NCBI RefSeq assembly: GCF_003545885.1
Contig: NZ_QHCT01000012.1
Coordinates: 1 to 63,354 of the forward strand
Length of the DNA stretch: 63,354 bases
From: Leptospira stimsonii
GTDB taxonomy: Bacteria; Spirochaetota; Leptospiria; Leptospirales; Leptospiraceae
Direction of reading: 5' to 3'
The notes beneath the pieces were generated by a model. The model had not been told where the DNA came from. It searched no databases and saw only the letters and a program-made list of their open reading frames with translations. Within the stretch, counting starts at the first letter, position 1; the number at the start of each line of letters is the position of its first letter. Positions 54,499-63,354 of this stretch are shown piece by piece. The translations under genes were made by a program, and so were the position numbers.

Positions 54499-55965
54499 TC
54501 AATTGGAAGAATTGAGAATCAATCTGATATAAAATCGTATCATTTCCTCGTAGTTCGAAATCGAAATTCTTTCGTCTATACCGTGAAATCTTTTTACGTC
54601 CTCCGGTTTTACTCGGACCGGAAAAAACCGATATGCGTTATCCGCAACAGTTCCGTAGTGAAGGGAATCCGTATACGCGGAGACGAGCGCAGGAGCGACG
54701 ATCACATCGGGAATCGTTTCTTGGATCGAACGTCGAATCGTTTCAAATCCGATCGAATCGGTGCTCGAAACGGAGGAAGGTTCGAAAATCGTATCTGGAG
54801 GATTCAGACGAATCCTTTCGTCGTTTAGGATTTTTTCGGTTCGATCCAAAACTCCCCGGTGAGAATCCCCTTGGAGAATTCTAAAATTAACCGTGGCTTC
54901 GGCGCTCGCCGGAAGAACGTTGTCCTTAAACCCGCCGGAAATTTTTGTAATTGCGGAAGTAGTATGAAGCTGTGCCCTCGTGGAATTTTTTTCACTCAGA
55001 CGCGACTTTAGAATCGGACCAAAGAGCCATAGATTGCTCATAACCCATCTGGATCCGAATTTCATCTCGGGTGCGAGCCACTGAAAGGTTGTTCTCTGTA
55101 TTTCTCCTAAGGAAAGCGGAAACGGATTCTGCTCCATTCGCGAAAGACCGGAGCTCAGAATTCCGACCGCAGTTTCTTCCGGAGGCATAGAAGAATGACC
55201 TCCTTCTTTGAGATCGACTTCGAGCCCAAGGGAAAGATAACCTTTTCCGGCGATTCCGATCAACGCGATCGGTTTTTCGATTCCCGGTATCAAACCTTCT
55301 GCGATGATCTGACCCTCGTCCAAAACGTATTCAAAACGAAGATTTCTTCTTTTGAAAATTTCGGTGATCGCCTTTGCGCCGAGTTTTCCGTAGATCGTCT
55401 CTTCGTCTTGACCGATCGCAATAAAAATAGAACGTTCCGGAACATGTCCTTTCTTTATTAGAATTTCAATAGATTCTAATATAGCAAAAACGCTACTTTT
55501 GTCGTCCCAAGCACCTCTTCCCCAAACAAAACCGTCCCGTATTTCGCCTCCAAACGGTTGGTGGCTCCAAAGAGAAATCGTGCTCGGATCCACGTCCACT
55601 ACGTCCGTGTGCGCGCAAAGAAGAATCGGTTTTAAATTCGGATTCTTACCCTGCCATTCGTAAAAAAAGGAAAAGTTGCTTACCTTCGTTTTTTTAAGTT
55701 TCGCTTCTACGGATGGATAACTCTTCCGGATGTGTTCGTTTAACGATAGGAATTCACGCGAGTTTGCGTTCGTATCTTCGAGGGAAGAAACCGTTTTAAA
55801 GCGAACTCCCTCCGAAAGTCGTCGTAAGGCGGCTTCCATCGGTAGCGTTTCTTTAGGAACCGGGTCGATCTTTTTTTGGAATGAGCTTGCCGAAAACGTC
55901 CGAAAGACCGTAAACAAAAGAACGAGACCGAAAAGGGATAACGCAAAAAATGAAAATTTTTTCAT
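54499..55965 (-). CDS. M20-family peptidase (carboxypeptidase S / PM20D1-like)
   Basis: A 488-residue zinc hydrolase. An amino-terminal membrane anchor or signal (MKKFSFFALSLFGLVLLFTVF) precedes the catalytic domain: ILLCAHTDVVDVD (first His and Asp), WGRGAWDDKSSVFAILE (bridging Asp), IGQDEETIYGKLGA (catalytic Glu-Glu) and a terminal His region in RFHGIDERISISNYEE. A dimerisation domain lies between. The nearest group is carboxypeptidase S/PM20D1, which cleaves or forms N-acyl amino acids. The gene starts 2 bp after the amidohydrolase stop, so they form one operon controlled by the divergent TetR. Confidence 0.9.
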   Translation of the reverse strand: MKKFSFFALSLFGLVLLFTVFRTFSASSFQKKIDPVPKETLPMEAALRRLSEGVRFKTVSSLEDTNANSREFLSLNEHIRKSYPSVEAKLKKTKVSNFSFFYEWQGKNPNLKPILLCAHTDVVDVDPSTISLWSHQPFGGEIRDGFVWGRGAWDDKSSVFAILESIEILIKKGHVPERSIFIAIGQDEETIYGKLGAKAITEIFKRRNLRFEYVLDEGQIIAEGLIPGIEKPIALIGIAGKGYLSLGLEVDLKEGGHSSMPPEETAVGILSSGLSRMEQNPFPLSLGEIQRTTFQWLAPEMKFGSRWVMSNLWLFGPILKSRLSEKNSTRAQLHTTSAITKISGGFKDNVLPASAEATVNFRILQGDSHRGVLDRTEKILNDERIRLNPPDTIFEPSSVSSTDSIGFETIRRSIQETIPDVIVAPALVSAYTDSLHYGTVADNAYRFFPVRVKPEDVKRFHGIDERISISNYEEMIRFYIRLILNSSN

Positions 55966-55967
55966 GG

Positions 55968-57428
55968 TCAGTGTTTAAATTCTTTTGTCTGTTTTTCCAG
56001 CGCTAATTTTCCGAGAAAAAGGGAAAGTTGTTCGAAAAGAAATTCGGACTGTTGTTCTTGAAACTCTTGAACGAGAAAATCCAAATCCTTTTTGAGATAC
56101 AATTTACCCCGAGAAACGACCGCGTAGAGACTCGATGTTTTTGTCAGATCGTTCGTGGGATCTTCCTTAAAAATCAAAAGATCCGGTGAAGCGCCTTCCA
56201 TGAGAGAAAAAGAAGATTCATTGCCGATAGACCGATTTGCGTCCACGGTGGCCATTTTCCAAACATCCATCGCGGGAATCCCCGCTTCTCGAAAGAGACG
56301 CATCTCTTGGTGCAAACTTGCGCCCGGAACCACAAAGGGTTGTTGTGCGTCCGAACCCAGATGAAGGGTCGCACCTGCTTGGTAAAGTTTTCGAAGTAAG
56401 GTTTTCTTTTTTGTAAGGGCGCTCTGAACGTGGTTCTTTAGATATTCTTTCCCGATTCCTCGATATGCCGGGATTCCTATCTCAGGATTCCAAACGACTT
56501 CCCTATAAAATCGGGGCATCAAAGAAACTGCCGGATCTTTTCTGGCGGATTCGTAATCGGTAAAAAGCAAAAGTCTTTCTGAGGCGACTAACGTAGGCGT
56601 GTTGGCGATTCCGTGTTTGATGGAATGGTGAACGATGTCGTTTAACAATTTCTCGCTTACTTCACCCCAGTCCGAACCTCGGTTTAGAACGCTGTCTTTT
56701 TCCAAGGATTGAGGTCTTGGAATTCCGAAAAAATGCTGAACATCGGGAATATTCGATTCTTCGTAAGTCATTCCGTAGGGGACGTGACCGATCACCGGCA
56801 AACCCTCTTTGTTCGCGGTTTCTACGATCGCTCGGATCATGGGAACGCTGAGATTCTCATATGATTTGATACAATCTGCGCCTTTTTTTTTGAGTTCGTA
56901 AACGGCTCTCTTCGCTTCCTCCGGAGAATTTACGACGATCGAATTCTTCCATCTCGGAATTCCCGAAGTTACGAACGCGTCGCAGGATACGATCTTTGGT
57001 CCGAAAAATTTTTCCTCTTCGATCCCTTTTCTTGCGTAGGGGACGGCCGTTCCATCGATGTCCCCCGCGATCCGTACACTCGTCACTCCGTGCGAAAGGT
57101 AGAGAAGAGAAAAATACGGGATCAAATCCAGCAGGTTGTGCGGAGGAAGGTGAGCGTGCATATCCACGATTCCAGGAGTGACGGTCATTCCGGAAAATTC
57201 CGCTTTGTTGTGGGGTCGATCTTTTTGAATTTTAAAGATCCGGTTGTTTCTAAATTCGAGACTGAGGTTTGAAACAATCTTACGATCCGGATCGAAGACA
57301 CGAACCTGATCTAAAATAAAATCGGTTCTGGGATGTATCCCGATTTCAGGGTAGGACAAAGACCTCCATAGAATCAGAAGAAGGCCTGCGGCAACGCAGA
57401 GTAGGGCGATCAATATTTTTTGTTTCAT
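55968..57428 (-). CDS. Amidohydrolase-superfamily protein, membrane-anchored
   Basis: A 486-residue protein. The amino end (KILIALLCVAAGLLLILW) is a signal anchor. The barrel has DMHAHLPP (metal-binding HxH), GADCIKSYEN (likely carbamylated Lys), VIGHVPYG, VQHFFGIP and LHLGSDAQQPFV (metal Asp). This is the imidazolonepropionase/prolidase-like branch of amidohydrolases, which cleave amide or imino bonds. With the M20 peptidase downstream it could degrade N-acyl amino acids or peptides in the envelope. Two palindromes lie between it and the divergent tetR gene. Confidence 0.88.
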   Translation of the reverse strand: MKQKILIALLCVAAGLLLILWRSLSYPEIGIHPRTDFILDQVRVFDPDRKIVSNLSLEFRNNRIFKIQKDRPHNKAEFSGMTVTPGIVDMHAHLPPHNLLDLIPYFSLLYLSHGVTSVRIAGDIDGTAVPYARKGIEEEKFFGPKIVSCDAFVTSGIPRWKNSIVVNSPEEAKRAVYELKKKGADCIKSYENLSVPMIRAIVETANKEGLPVIGHVPYGMTYEESNIPDVQHFFGIPRPQSLEKDSVLNRGSDWGEVSEKLLNDIVHHSIKHGIANTPTLVASERLLLFTDYESARKDPAVSLMPRFYREVVWNPEIGIPAYRGIGKEYLKNHVQSALTKKKTLLRKLYQAGATLHLGSDAQQPFVVPGASLHQEMRLFREAGIPAMDVWKMATVDANRSIGNESSFSLMEGASPDLLIFKEDPTNDLTKTSSLYAVVSRGKLYLKKDLDFLVQEFQEQQSEFLFEQLSLFLGKLALEKQTKEFKH

Positions 57429-57452
57429 AGACTTTCCGAGGTAAAGTTAAAA

Positions 57453-57467
57453 ATGAGGAACCCTCAT
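57453..57467. promoter_or_regulatory. Putative operator a for the TetR at 57528
   Basis: ATGAGGAACCCTCAT, a perfect 6-bp inverted repeat with 3-bp centre, 25 bp upstream of the amidohydrolase start. Confidence 0.6.
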
Positions 57468-57486
57468 TAATTTTCTTAGTTCGATA

Positions 57487-57501
57487 CTGAGGGATCCTCA
57501 T
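57487..57501. promoter_or_regulatory. Putative operator b for the TetR at 57528
   Basis: CTGAGGGATCCTCAT, same design as operator a (TGAGG-N3-CCTCA), with centres 34 bp apart, about three helical turns. Both lie between the divergent genes. Confidence 0.6.
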
Positions 57502-57527
57502 GTTTTTGTCAACAATGATTTGGTTGA

Positions 57528-58211
57528 ATGAAAAAAGAAAGAATACAGACTGGCAGAATGGACGGAGAGTCAATTTTGCTTACGAGGGCCAACCCGGTCC
57601 AAAAAAGAGCTCGTGAAAAACAGGAATCGATTTTGAATTCCGCAAAGGAATTGATTCTAAACGTAGGCCCGGATCGTTTTACGTTGCAGGAGATCGCGGA
57701 CTATATCGGTTCCCCAATCGGGACGATCTATCGTTATTATTCCGGGAAACCGGCGATTTTAAGGGCAATCGCTCAAACACATCTGGATGCCCTTCGTTCG
57801 GATCTTGAAACGGAGCTCGGTCAATACCGGGAAAAAAAAACGGACGAGATTCAATTTCAAAGAGTGATCAAAAAAATTCTGGAACTTTTCGAAAGGGCCT
57901 ATTCGAGCGATCCCGTTTTTCAGATCGTATGGAGCGGCTCCCAAGCATATCCCGCTCTGAGAGAATTGGATCTGGAAGATACGAAGAAGAATGCGGTGAT
58001 TATCGCCGATTCGATCGAATGTTTCGTCCCTAAGATGAAAAAACAGAGATTGATTGATATTTGTATTCTGATTTGTGATTCTATCGGGAGCGCGTTGCGA
58101 CTAACGTCGATGATGGAAGAGAAAGAAAAAAGAGGGGTTCTTCTCCAATTGCGCGGAATGATAACGAACCACCTCTACATGGCCTATAAAAGTTTCGGAC
58201 CGGAAAAATAA
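57528..58211 (+). CDS. TetR-family transcriptional regulator
   Basis: A 227-residue regulator. A 30-residue basic leader precedes the TetR helix-turn-helix (about residues 34-80: LILNVGPDRFTLQEIADYIGSPIGTIYRYYSGKPAIL); the helical carboxy domain binds an unknown ligand. It diverges from the amidohydrolase/M20 operon, with paired palindromes in the 99-bp spacer, so it probably represses that operon and itself. ATG 57558 is a possible later start. Confidence 0.88.
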   Translation: MKKERIQTGRMDGESILLTRANPVQKRAREKQESILNSAKELILNVGPDRFTLQEIADYIGSPIGTIYRYYSGKPAILRAIAQTHLDALRSDLETELGQYREKKTDEIQFQRVIKKILELFERAYSSDPVFQIVWSGSQAYPALRELDLEDTKKNAVIIADSIECFVPKMKKQRLIDICILICDSIGSALRLTSMMEEKEKRGVLLQLRGMITNHLYMAYKSFGPEK

Positions 58212-58217
58212 AATCTT

Positions 58218-58577
58218 CTATTTTGTTTCAAGTCTCGGGGTTTTAAGAAGAATGTTCAAACCTCCGATTATGGAACCGAAGATCAAACTCGCGACGATCA
58301 ACGGTATCAGGTGGGAATAGTTCCCAGGTATTACGACGAGCGCGATAAACCAAGGAAGATTCATAATTTCCGTAAAAATCAGAACGCTCCAAAATTTCGA
58401 AAACCCGGTTTCCGTGAGAGTTACGATCGTCCCGCAGGAAAACCAGAATAGAATCGATTGTATTAAAACCCAAGTTCCCACGTTCGGATCCGCGAGTCCG
58501 ACTAATAGACCTTCCATAATTCCCGCTACGATTCCGATTAAAACAGCGTTTCTCCAACGAAGCTGATTTTGGTTCAT
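58218..58577 (-). CDS. Small four-helix membrane protein, unknown
   Basis: A 119-residue protein with four hydrophobic segments (AVLIGIVAGIMEGLLVGLA, WVLIQSILFWFSCGTIV, SVLIFTEIMNLPWFIALVVI, LIPLIVASLIFGSIIGGLNILL) and Gly-rich helices. I do not recognise the family. ATG 58577 has AAGGAGA eight bases upstream and is preferred to the frame start at 58595. Its end lies 6 bp from the convergent TetR gene. Confidence 0.7.
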   Translation of the reverse strand: MNQNQLRWRNAVLIGIVAGIMEGLLVGLADPNVGTWVLIQSILFWFSCGTIVTLTETGFSKFWSVLIFTEIMNLPWFIALVVIPGNYSHLIPLIVASLIFGSIIGGLNILLKTPRLETK

Positions 58578-58887
58578 AAAAAATCTCCTTTTCACTTTAT
58601 GGAGAATTTTTCAACATCGTAAACGGTAAAATCAAATTCTTATCGAATCCGTATTTTATTGATCTAGAATATACGAAACTTTTAAAGTATCTTCCAAAAC
58701 ATGTCATATTTCTTTAAGGATGTTGACCTTTTTTTGACCTCTATTTCGCCGTACCAAAGAAGTCCTTTTCTAGGAATGAACAACGAGGAAAGGGGAGTGA
58801 AACGCAAACCTTTTCTTTTCATCCCGCGCAAACGGATTGCCCGATTTTGTTGTATCCGATGTTGAAAAGGAAATCCGAGAGGGAACT
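58578..58887. other. Gene-free divergent spacer
   Basis: About 310 bp between the four-helix membrane protein and the thioesterase. An in-frame ATG at 58837 extends the thioesterase but lacks a ribosome-binding site. Nothing else is visible. Confidence 0.45.
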
Positions 58888-59340
58888 ATGCAGAATCAGA
58901 GCACGGAGTCCAGACTCCTCCAAAATCAGGAATATTTTACGGAAGTTCGTTGGCAGGAGATCGATCAGAATCAACACGTAAACAATATCGTGATTCTAGG
59001 ATATTTTGACGAAGCGAGGTTTCGTGCCATGGTTCAATCCGGCGTGGATATGAACCGTCTTCTCAAAGAGTTCACAATCAGTCCCGTGGTCACCAAAATC
59101 GAGTTGGAATACAAGAACGAGCTTACCTATCCGGAGAAAATTCGTATCGATTCTAAAATCAGATTCGACGGGAAGATAAAGGCCTTTCACGATCAATATG
59201 CGTATCGTCTTTCGGACGGAAAGCTTGTCGCGGTCTGCGTCGCTCATTGGTTCCTGATGGACATTCAAAAAAGAAAACCGGTCCCGCTTTCTCAAATCGG
59301 AATCGATTCCGTACATCCGGAGCTGTCCTCATTATATTAG
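58888..59340 (+). CDS. Hotdog-fold acyl-CoA thioesterase
   Basis: A 150-residue protein with TEVRWQEIDQNQHVNNIVILGYFDEARF, where EIDQNQHVNN matches the GDMDAFGHVNH-type motif of 4HBT thioesterases, including the catalytic Asp. IELEYKNELTYPEKIRIDSKI and AVCVAHWFLMDIQKRKPVPL follow the same fold. ATG 58888 has GAGAGG five bases upstream. It is a distant relative of the thioesterase at 45119. Confidence 0.85.
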   Translation: MQNQSTESRLLQNQEYFTEVRWQEIDQNQHVNNIVILGYFDEARFRAMVQSGVDMNRLLKEFTISPVVTKIELEYKNELTYPEKIRIDSKIRFDGKIKAFHDQYAYRLSDGKLVAVCVAHWFLMDIQKRKPVPLSQIGIDSVHPELSSLY

Positions 59341-59419
59341 AATTTTAGAATCTACTAAACTTCTTAAAAGAGCCTCTCCGATCTTCGTAAAAAAAGACAA
59401 TTCTTACGGAAATCGGAAA

Positions 59420-60400
59420 CTACAAGATTTTCCAACCCTTATCCTTTAGTTTCGTTTTGAAATGGGAAAATTCTTCCTTAATGGAAGCGACCGCCTTGAA
59501 GCCCGCCTCGATGCCTCGGTTCACGGAGCGTGTGAGTTTTTCCGCGCTCGTCGTTACCATGGATAACTCTTGGACCGTCGGCGCGACCACTTTGATTCGT
59601 ACGTCTTTCGGCGGGTGTTTGATGATCTGCATCGCACGATTGTACATCGTATGATGAACCTTTGTGATCATGTGATGTAATCTTTTGTTGGACGGATAAG
59701 CAAGCCAACCTTCCAGTCTGGAAATCGGATTGGAAAACTCGTCCTGATTATTATTTAAGACAACCGTAATATCCTTATAACCTGCTTCGATCACCTTCTC
59801 AAGAGGAATCGGATCCGCGATCCCGCCGTCCCCGTAGAACTGACCGTCCAATTTCCATTTTCCGCGAGTCGCAATCGGAAGAGAAGTGGCGGCCTTGAGA
59901 AGGTTGAGCGCGTTAGACGCCGATGTCTTGATATACTCCGCTTGCAGTTTTGCCAGGTTGGTCACGACGACGTACAGAGGAGGCGCTTCTTTTTTATCGA
60001 AATTTTCGGAAGGAAGGCGGTATTTTTCCCCAAAGATATAATCGATGAGATATTCCTGATCCAGAAGGGTTTTGCCTTTGAGCGGATGAAAGAACGAGAT
60101 GAATTTATTTCCGATAAGTTCCTTTTTCCAGATGTCGAGAATCTTCAGAGATTCTTCGTAACTTTGTTCGTAGCCGGTTGCATAATAAGCCGCGGAACAG
60201 GACCCGGAGGATACGCCGACGATAAGATCAAAATGAGTGGAAGGAATGTATTGGTGGAGCGCCGCGAGAACTCCGCCTGCGAACGAACCTTTCATTCCTC
60301 CACCAGCAACGATGAGGGCCGTGGATTTTTTTCCCGGTTTCGGAAGCAGGTGATTGGATCCGAGAAACGTTTCTTTTCCCGGAGTGAAATAGGAACTCAT
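59420..60400 (-). CDS. Patatin-like phospholipase
   Basis: A 326-residue cytoplasmic or membrane-associated lipase. The oxyanion-hole motif ALIVAGGGMKGSFAGGVLAAL, the nucleophile elbow VGVSSGSCSAA (GxSxG) and the catalytic Asp in YGDGGIADPIPL are all present, so it should act as a Ser-Asp acyl hydrolase on phospholipids. Further sequence (LPIATRGKWKLDGQFYGDGG) fits the bacterial patatin group. I chose ATG 60400 (MSSYFTPGKETF); TTG 60415 is possible. The protein has no signal peptide. Confidence 0.9.
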   Translation of the reverse strand: MSSYFTPGKETFLGSNHLLPKPGKKSTALIVAGGGMKGSFAGGVLAALHQYIPSTHFDLIVGVSSGSCSAAYYATGYEQSYEESLKILDIWKKELIGNKFISFFHPLKGKTLLDQEYLIDYIFGEKYRLPSENFDKKEAPPLYVVVTNLAKLQAEYIKTSASNALNLLKAATSLPIATRGKWKLDGQFYGDGGIADPIPLEKVIEAGYKDITVVLNNNQDEFSNPISRLEGWLAYPSNKRLHHMITKVHHTMYNRAMQIIKHPPKDVRIKVVAPTVQELSMVTTSAEKLTRSVNRGIEAGFKAVASIKEEFSHFKTKLKDKGWKIL

Positions 60401-60765
60401 ACGTTCAGCTTTCAAAAGAGAAGAATTCTTTCAATGAAGATATCGTGTTCTTTTATCGGAATTTGAAATTTCCGTTCTGAAAAAGGAAAATGCCATTCGT
60501 TCGATTCCTATCTTAAGCGTAGAATGGTGCTAAAAGGATGTCACACGGGATCGGTTCCTCGTGAAAAAAGGAGACCTCAGGATTTTGCGGAATTTCTAAA
60601 TTCCTCTTCACTCGTTTTGGGAATCTGAATTCGAGTTGATCGACCATTTTTTCGGAATTAAATTGTAGAATGGATCGAAATCTTAGGACTGATCCCCAGG
60701 AAAAATGTAAAAATTCTCGTTCGAATTTTGATCGAAATATTACGAATGCGGAGCGTGAGGAAACC
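60401..60765. other. Gene-free divergent spacer
   Basis: About 365 bp between the patatin and outer-membrane protein genes, presumably holding both promoters. The open frame extending the outer-membrane gene to 60670 is not supported by a ribosome-binding site. Confidence 0.45.
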
Positions 60766-61758
60766 ATGCGAAAGAATCTGATTTGTTCTCTTTTTCAAAA
60801 TTGTCTTTGGCGGATATGGATCCTAACCTTTGCCGTCTCCCTTGGCGCGAGTGAAATCGTATCGCAGACAGGGGAAGAAAAGGCATTTGCAGAAAAAAAA
60901 CAAACCCGCTTCGAACTTCTCATCAAAAGGCAAACCTATCGCTGGACTCCTTACGATTACACATCCTTCTCGGAACATTCTCCGATCGAAAGTTCGATCC
61001 GGACGGATTCCGTAAAACAAAATCAGAAGGTAATCGTACCCCTTGCGTTTCGATACGACAATTTGGAAAAGAATTTTAGAATCGAGATTTCCGCATACGA
61101 AGTCGAGTTGGCGAATGCAAATACGAATCGAATCCAAGCCGGCGAGGGCGGGATTCAGAGTCGGAGGACGTATTTTAATCCGATGATTCGTTCCGAATCT
61201 GAATTCAATTATTATAAAATTCTAAACTTGAATTCGGACTGGAAATTATACGTAGGCGGGGGAATTCGCAACATCAACAAATACAAATACGGCTATTTTC
61301 TCAGGGAAGGCGGTTATAAGGAATACTTTTATACGTATGGTCCTCAGCTTGCCTTCAATTCGGAATACAAACTCTGGAAAGAAGTTTCCATTCATTTGGG
61401 AATCGACCTCTTTTATACGGAAGGGAATCGATTTTATAAGGAACAAATGTTTCTTCCGGATTCAATCGTAGTTTCGAACGGAAACGCAGGAGTCAAAGGA
61501 ATCTACCGAGGATACGAGATCGATCTTTCTTTGAGTTATCGAATTTTTGAAACCGTAAAATTCTTTGCAGGATACAATTCTATAAATTCTTATTTTAGTT
61601 ATTTGGGATTTAGACAAACGGACTTTTTTATTGGAAATCCCCAGACAACTCCGTTCCCGGCGCAAGGACTCAGTGTTCCAACCATCTCCCATCGGATCCG
61701 TTCGGGAAATTATGAGATCCTGCAGGGGTTCTATCTGGGAGTTTCCGTTCGTTTTTAA
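60766..61758 (+). CDS. Outer-membrane beta-barrel protein
   Basis: A 330-residue exported protein. A signal peptide (basic MRKN start, hydrophobic WILTFAVSLGASEIV) is followed by a mature domain of alternating strands rich in Tyr, Phe, Asn and Arg (RFELLIKRQTYRWTPYDY, FRIEISAYEVELANAN, WKLYVGGGIRNINKYKYGYF) and it ends in YLGVSVRF with a terminal Phe, as expected for an outer-membrane barrel of ten to fourteen strands. I do not recognise the family. GAGG lies about seven bases before ATG 60766, which I prefer over the frame start at 60670. Confidence 0.72.
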   Translation: MRKNLICSLFQNCLWRIWILTFAVSLGASEIVSQTGEEKAFAEKKQTRFELLIKRQTYRWTPYDYTSFSEHSPIESSIRTDSVKQNQKVIVPLAFRYDNLEKNFRIEISAYEVELANANTNRIQAGEGGIQSRRTYFNPMIRSESEFNYYKILNLNSDWKLYVGGGIRNINKYKYGYFLREGGYKEYFYTYGPQLAFNSEYKLWKEVSIHLGIDLFYTEGNRFYKEQMFLPDSIVVSNGNAGVKGIYRGYEIDLSLSYRIFETVKFFAGYNSINSYFSYLGFRQTDFFIGNPQTTPFPAQGLSVPTISHRIRSGNYEILQGFYLGVSVRF

Positions 61759-61879
61759 GATTGAGCGAGTTTGATTTCGAAAGGCCGAAGTATCAAATTT
61801 TTCAGGCGTTGGTCCATCTCGCGTTTGTTTTTTTGTTATCTTATTAATACCGCAGTTTGGGACTTATAAGTCGAGTAGC

Positions 61880-63049
61880 ATGCAACGAAATTTTCATTAT
61901 TCTTTTATTATGCGTTTTGTTTCTCAATACAAACCCGTTGTGCCTATGTTCTTCATTTTTTGGAGCGTTTTTATTGGATTTACTTTAGAGGGACGACCGA
62001 AGGAGAATTTTGATGAATTGATCTATCCTTTTCAAAACCCTTCCATAAGAAGAGTTTTGGATTTGAGCCATTTCAGATTAGAAAAGATTTCCAAGAGGAT
62101 TTCTATTTTTCGGAATCTGGAATGGCTTCAATTAAATGGAAATCAGCTCACGACCCTTTCCAAAGAGATCGGAAACCTTCGAAATTTGATAGGATTGTAT
62201 TTAAATGAGAATCAATTGACTTCTCTGACAAAAGAACTCGGTCGATTGAAAAACCTACAAGAGCTTTATTTATATTATAATTACCTTACATATCTTCCGG
62301 AAGAAGTCGGGAATCTCGAAAGCTTACGGGAATTGTTATTGGATCATAATTCTCTTCGAGCGCTTCCGGCGAAAATCGGAAATCTAAAAAGCCTGAGGAA
62401 ATTAGAGATATCGCATAACGTTCTTATTGAAATACCAAGAGAGATGGGACAACTTCGGAACTTACAAGAATTGAACTTGCTTTCGAATCAGCTCTCGGAT
62501 CTTCCGAAGGAAATTGGACAATTGCTAAACTTGAAAAACCTATATTTGGACCAAAACTCAATCGTCATTCTTCCGAAAGAAATAGGTCGACTGCAGAATT
62601 TAGAAACTCTATCAATCTACGGAAATCTGCTCGAAGCTCTTTCGGAATAGATTGGACAATTGGTAAACTTAATAAATTTGTATTTGGACTATATTTCAAT
62701 CGTCATTCTTCCGAAAGAAATCCGGCGACTGCAGAATTTAGAAACTCTATCAATCTACGGAAATCTGCTCGAAGCTCTTCCGGAAGAGATTGGACAATTG
62801 CAGAATCTAAAAGAATTGGATTTGTCAAATAATCAAATTTCTTCTCTTCCCAAGGAAATTGGACAACTTAAAAATCTACGAACTTTACATTTACGAAACA
62901 ATCCGATCACCCATCTTCCCGAAGAGCTTTGGCAATTGCAGGGATTGGAAGAATTGATCCTAAATCCGGATTCGTTTTCAGAAGAAGAGAGGAAAAAGAA
63001 TGCGGAGCGGCTTCCTAAATGCAGGATTTATTATATTTCCTCTACCTGA
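61880..63049 (+). pseudogene. Leucine-rich-repeat protein gene with an in-frame TAG
   Basis: The reading frame is open from ATG 61880 to TAA 63049 (389 codons) except for one TAG at 62648-62650 (codon 257). After a signal-like segment come repeats of 23 residues of the leptospiral LRR type (LPKEIGQLLNLKNLYLDQNSIVI). At the break the sequence is GAA-TAG-ATT, while the matching repeat 138 bp later reads GAA-GAG-ATT, so a single G-to-T change explains it. The product is either a truncated 256-residue protein or none. A second start at 62660 is too short of signals to be a separate gene. Confidence 0.85.
62558..62820. repeat. Direct duplication of a 138-bp unit within the LRR gene
   Basis: The block starting TCAATCGTCATTCTTCCG at 62558 recurs at 62696, exactly 138 bp later (46 codons, two LRR units), with only a handful of differences over about 105 bp. 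It looks like a recent in-frame expansion. Confidence 0.85.
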
Positions 63050-63354
63050 TTCCAAAATCTTCAAAACAATATATTCTAAAAATAGAATGTAATGCTATAG
63101 TTCGAACCTGTTCACAGATAAGAAAAGAACGATAAGCTGTAAATAAACTGTGCATAAAATGGAGACATCGTGTTTGAGCAAAATTCAGAAAGTTATTTCC
63201 TGCTTGCTGGAGGAAATACTTCAAGAAAGTCTTTTAAAGACATTTTAGCCACTTGGGTTTTTTCTCAAAAAAGTCTCAAAATTCGGTTAATTTTTCTAAA
63301 AAGGGTTTGACCGGTCGAGAGACGTAATTAATTTGGATCTTGCGCCGTAGACAA
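63050..63354. other. Right edge, nothing recognised
   Basis: About 305 bp beyond the LRR gene. A minus-strand frame at 63042-63224 has no ribosome-binding site. No RNA gene or repeat is visible. Confidence 0.45.

Noticed and set aside
62660..63049. Separate second LRR gene
   Set aside because: Same frame as the upstream part, separated by a single stop codon, and lacks a signal peptide or ribosome-binding site; better read as the 3' part of one broken gene.

Overview
The window reads as a stretch of spirochaete chromosome, most probably Leptospira (pathogen-related side of the genus, species not resolved). The reasons are protein character (MutL, HisC, RarA and MBOAT-type O-acyltransferase sequences that look leptospiral), many PAS, GGDEF, cyclase and chemoreceptor proteins, a leucine-rich-repeat protein, TTG starts, and moderate GC with AT-rich spacers. 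I see no phage, insertion sequence, CRISPR or tRNA/rRNA gene. One structural RNA, RNase P RNA, is clear.

Layout. 1-1833: tandem PAS-GGEEF diguanylate cyclase genes on the minus strand, the left one cut by the window edge. 2378-6315: mutL, a DedA-like membrane protein, a small Cys-rich gene and rarA in a tight plus-strand run. 6316-14826: small genes, hisC, an M48 protease with a DUF898 membrane protein, a ferredoxin-adenylate cyclase fusion, and two response regulators. 15415-21113: an AT-richer accessory block with a flavin monooxygenase and TetR, then a BASS-type transporter, an epimerase, an SDR and a TauE-like permease; near-identical 13-bp palindromes lie in front of both transcription units. 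21379-25824: a seven-PAS histidine kinase. 26791-30463: an outer-membrane barrel followed by a chemoreceptor. 31324-43851: housekeeping and signalling genes (TPMT, SpoIIE-type phosphatase, enoyl-CoA hydratase, MBOAT, PilZ, ECF sigma with a putative anti-sigma, HPF and others). 43978-44372: rnpB. 45119-63049: thioesterases, DoxX, secernin-like hydrolase, TerC, DEAD helicase, UspA, a divergent sigma-like protein, a second chemoreceptor, an amidohydrolase/M20 peptidase operon opposite a TetR gene, a patatin, an outer-membrane protein and an LRR gene broken by one nonsense codon.

Repeats. Three families stand out: (i) four copies of a ~150-165 bp intergenic element with palindromic ends and a GC-rich CCACCC/GGGTGG hairpin (6805, 25945, 36308, 50751); (ii) nine ~75-bp tandem units at 41170-41822; (iii) nine ~57-bp tandem units at 44518-45010 just after rnpB. 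The ~75-bp unit carries a palindrome with the same architecture as the ends of the dispersed element.

Best candidates for something undescribed are the TetR-linked monooxygenase/transporter/dehydrogenase block with its paired operators and the dispersed palindromic element. All family calls come from reading motifs; no database search was run.
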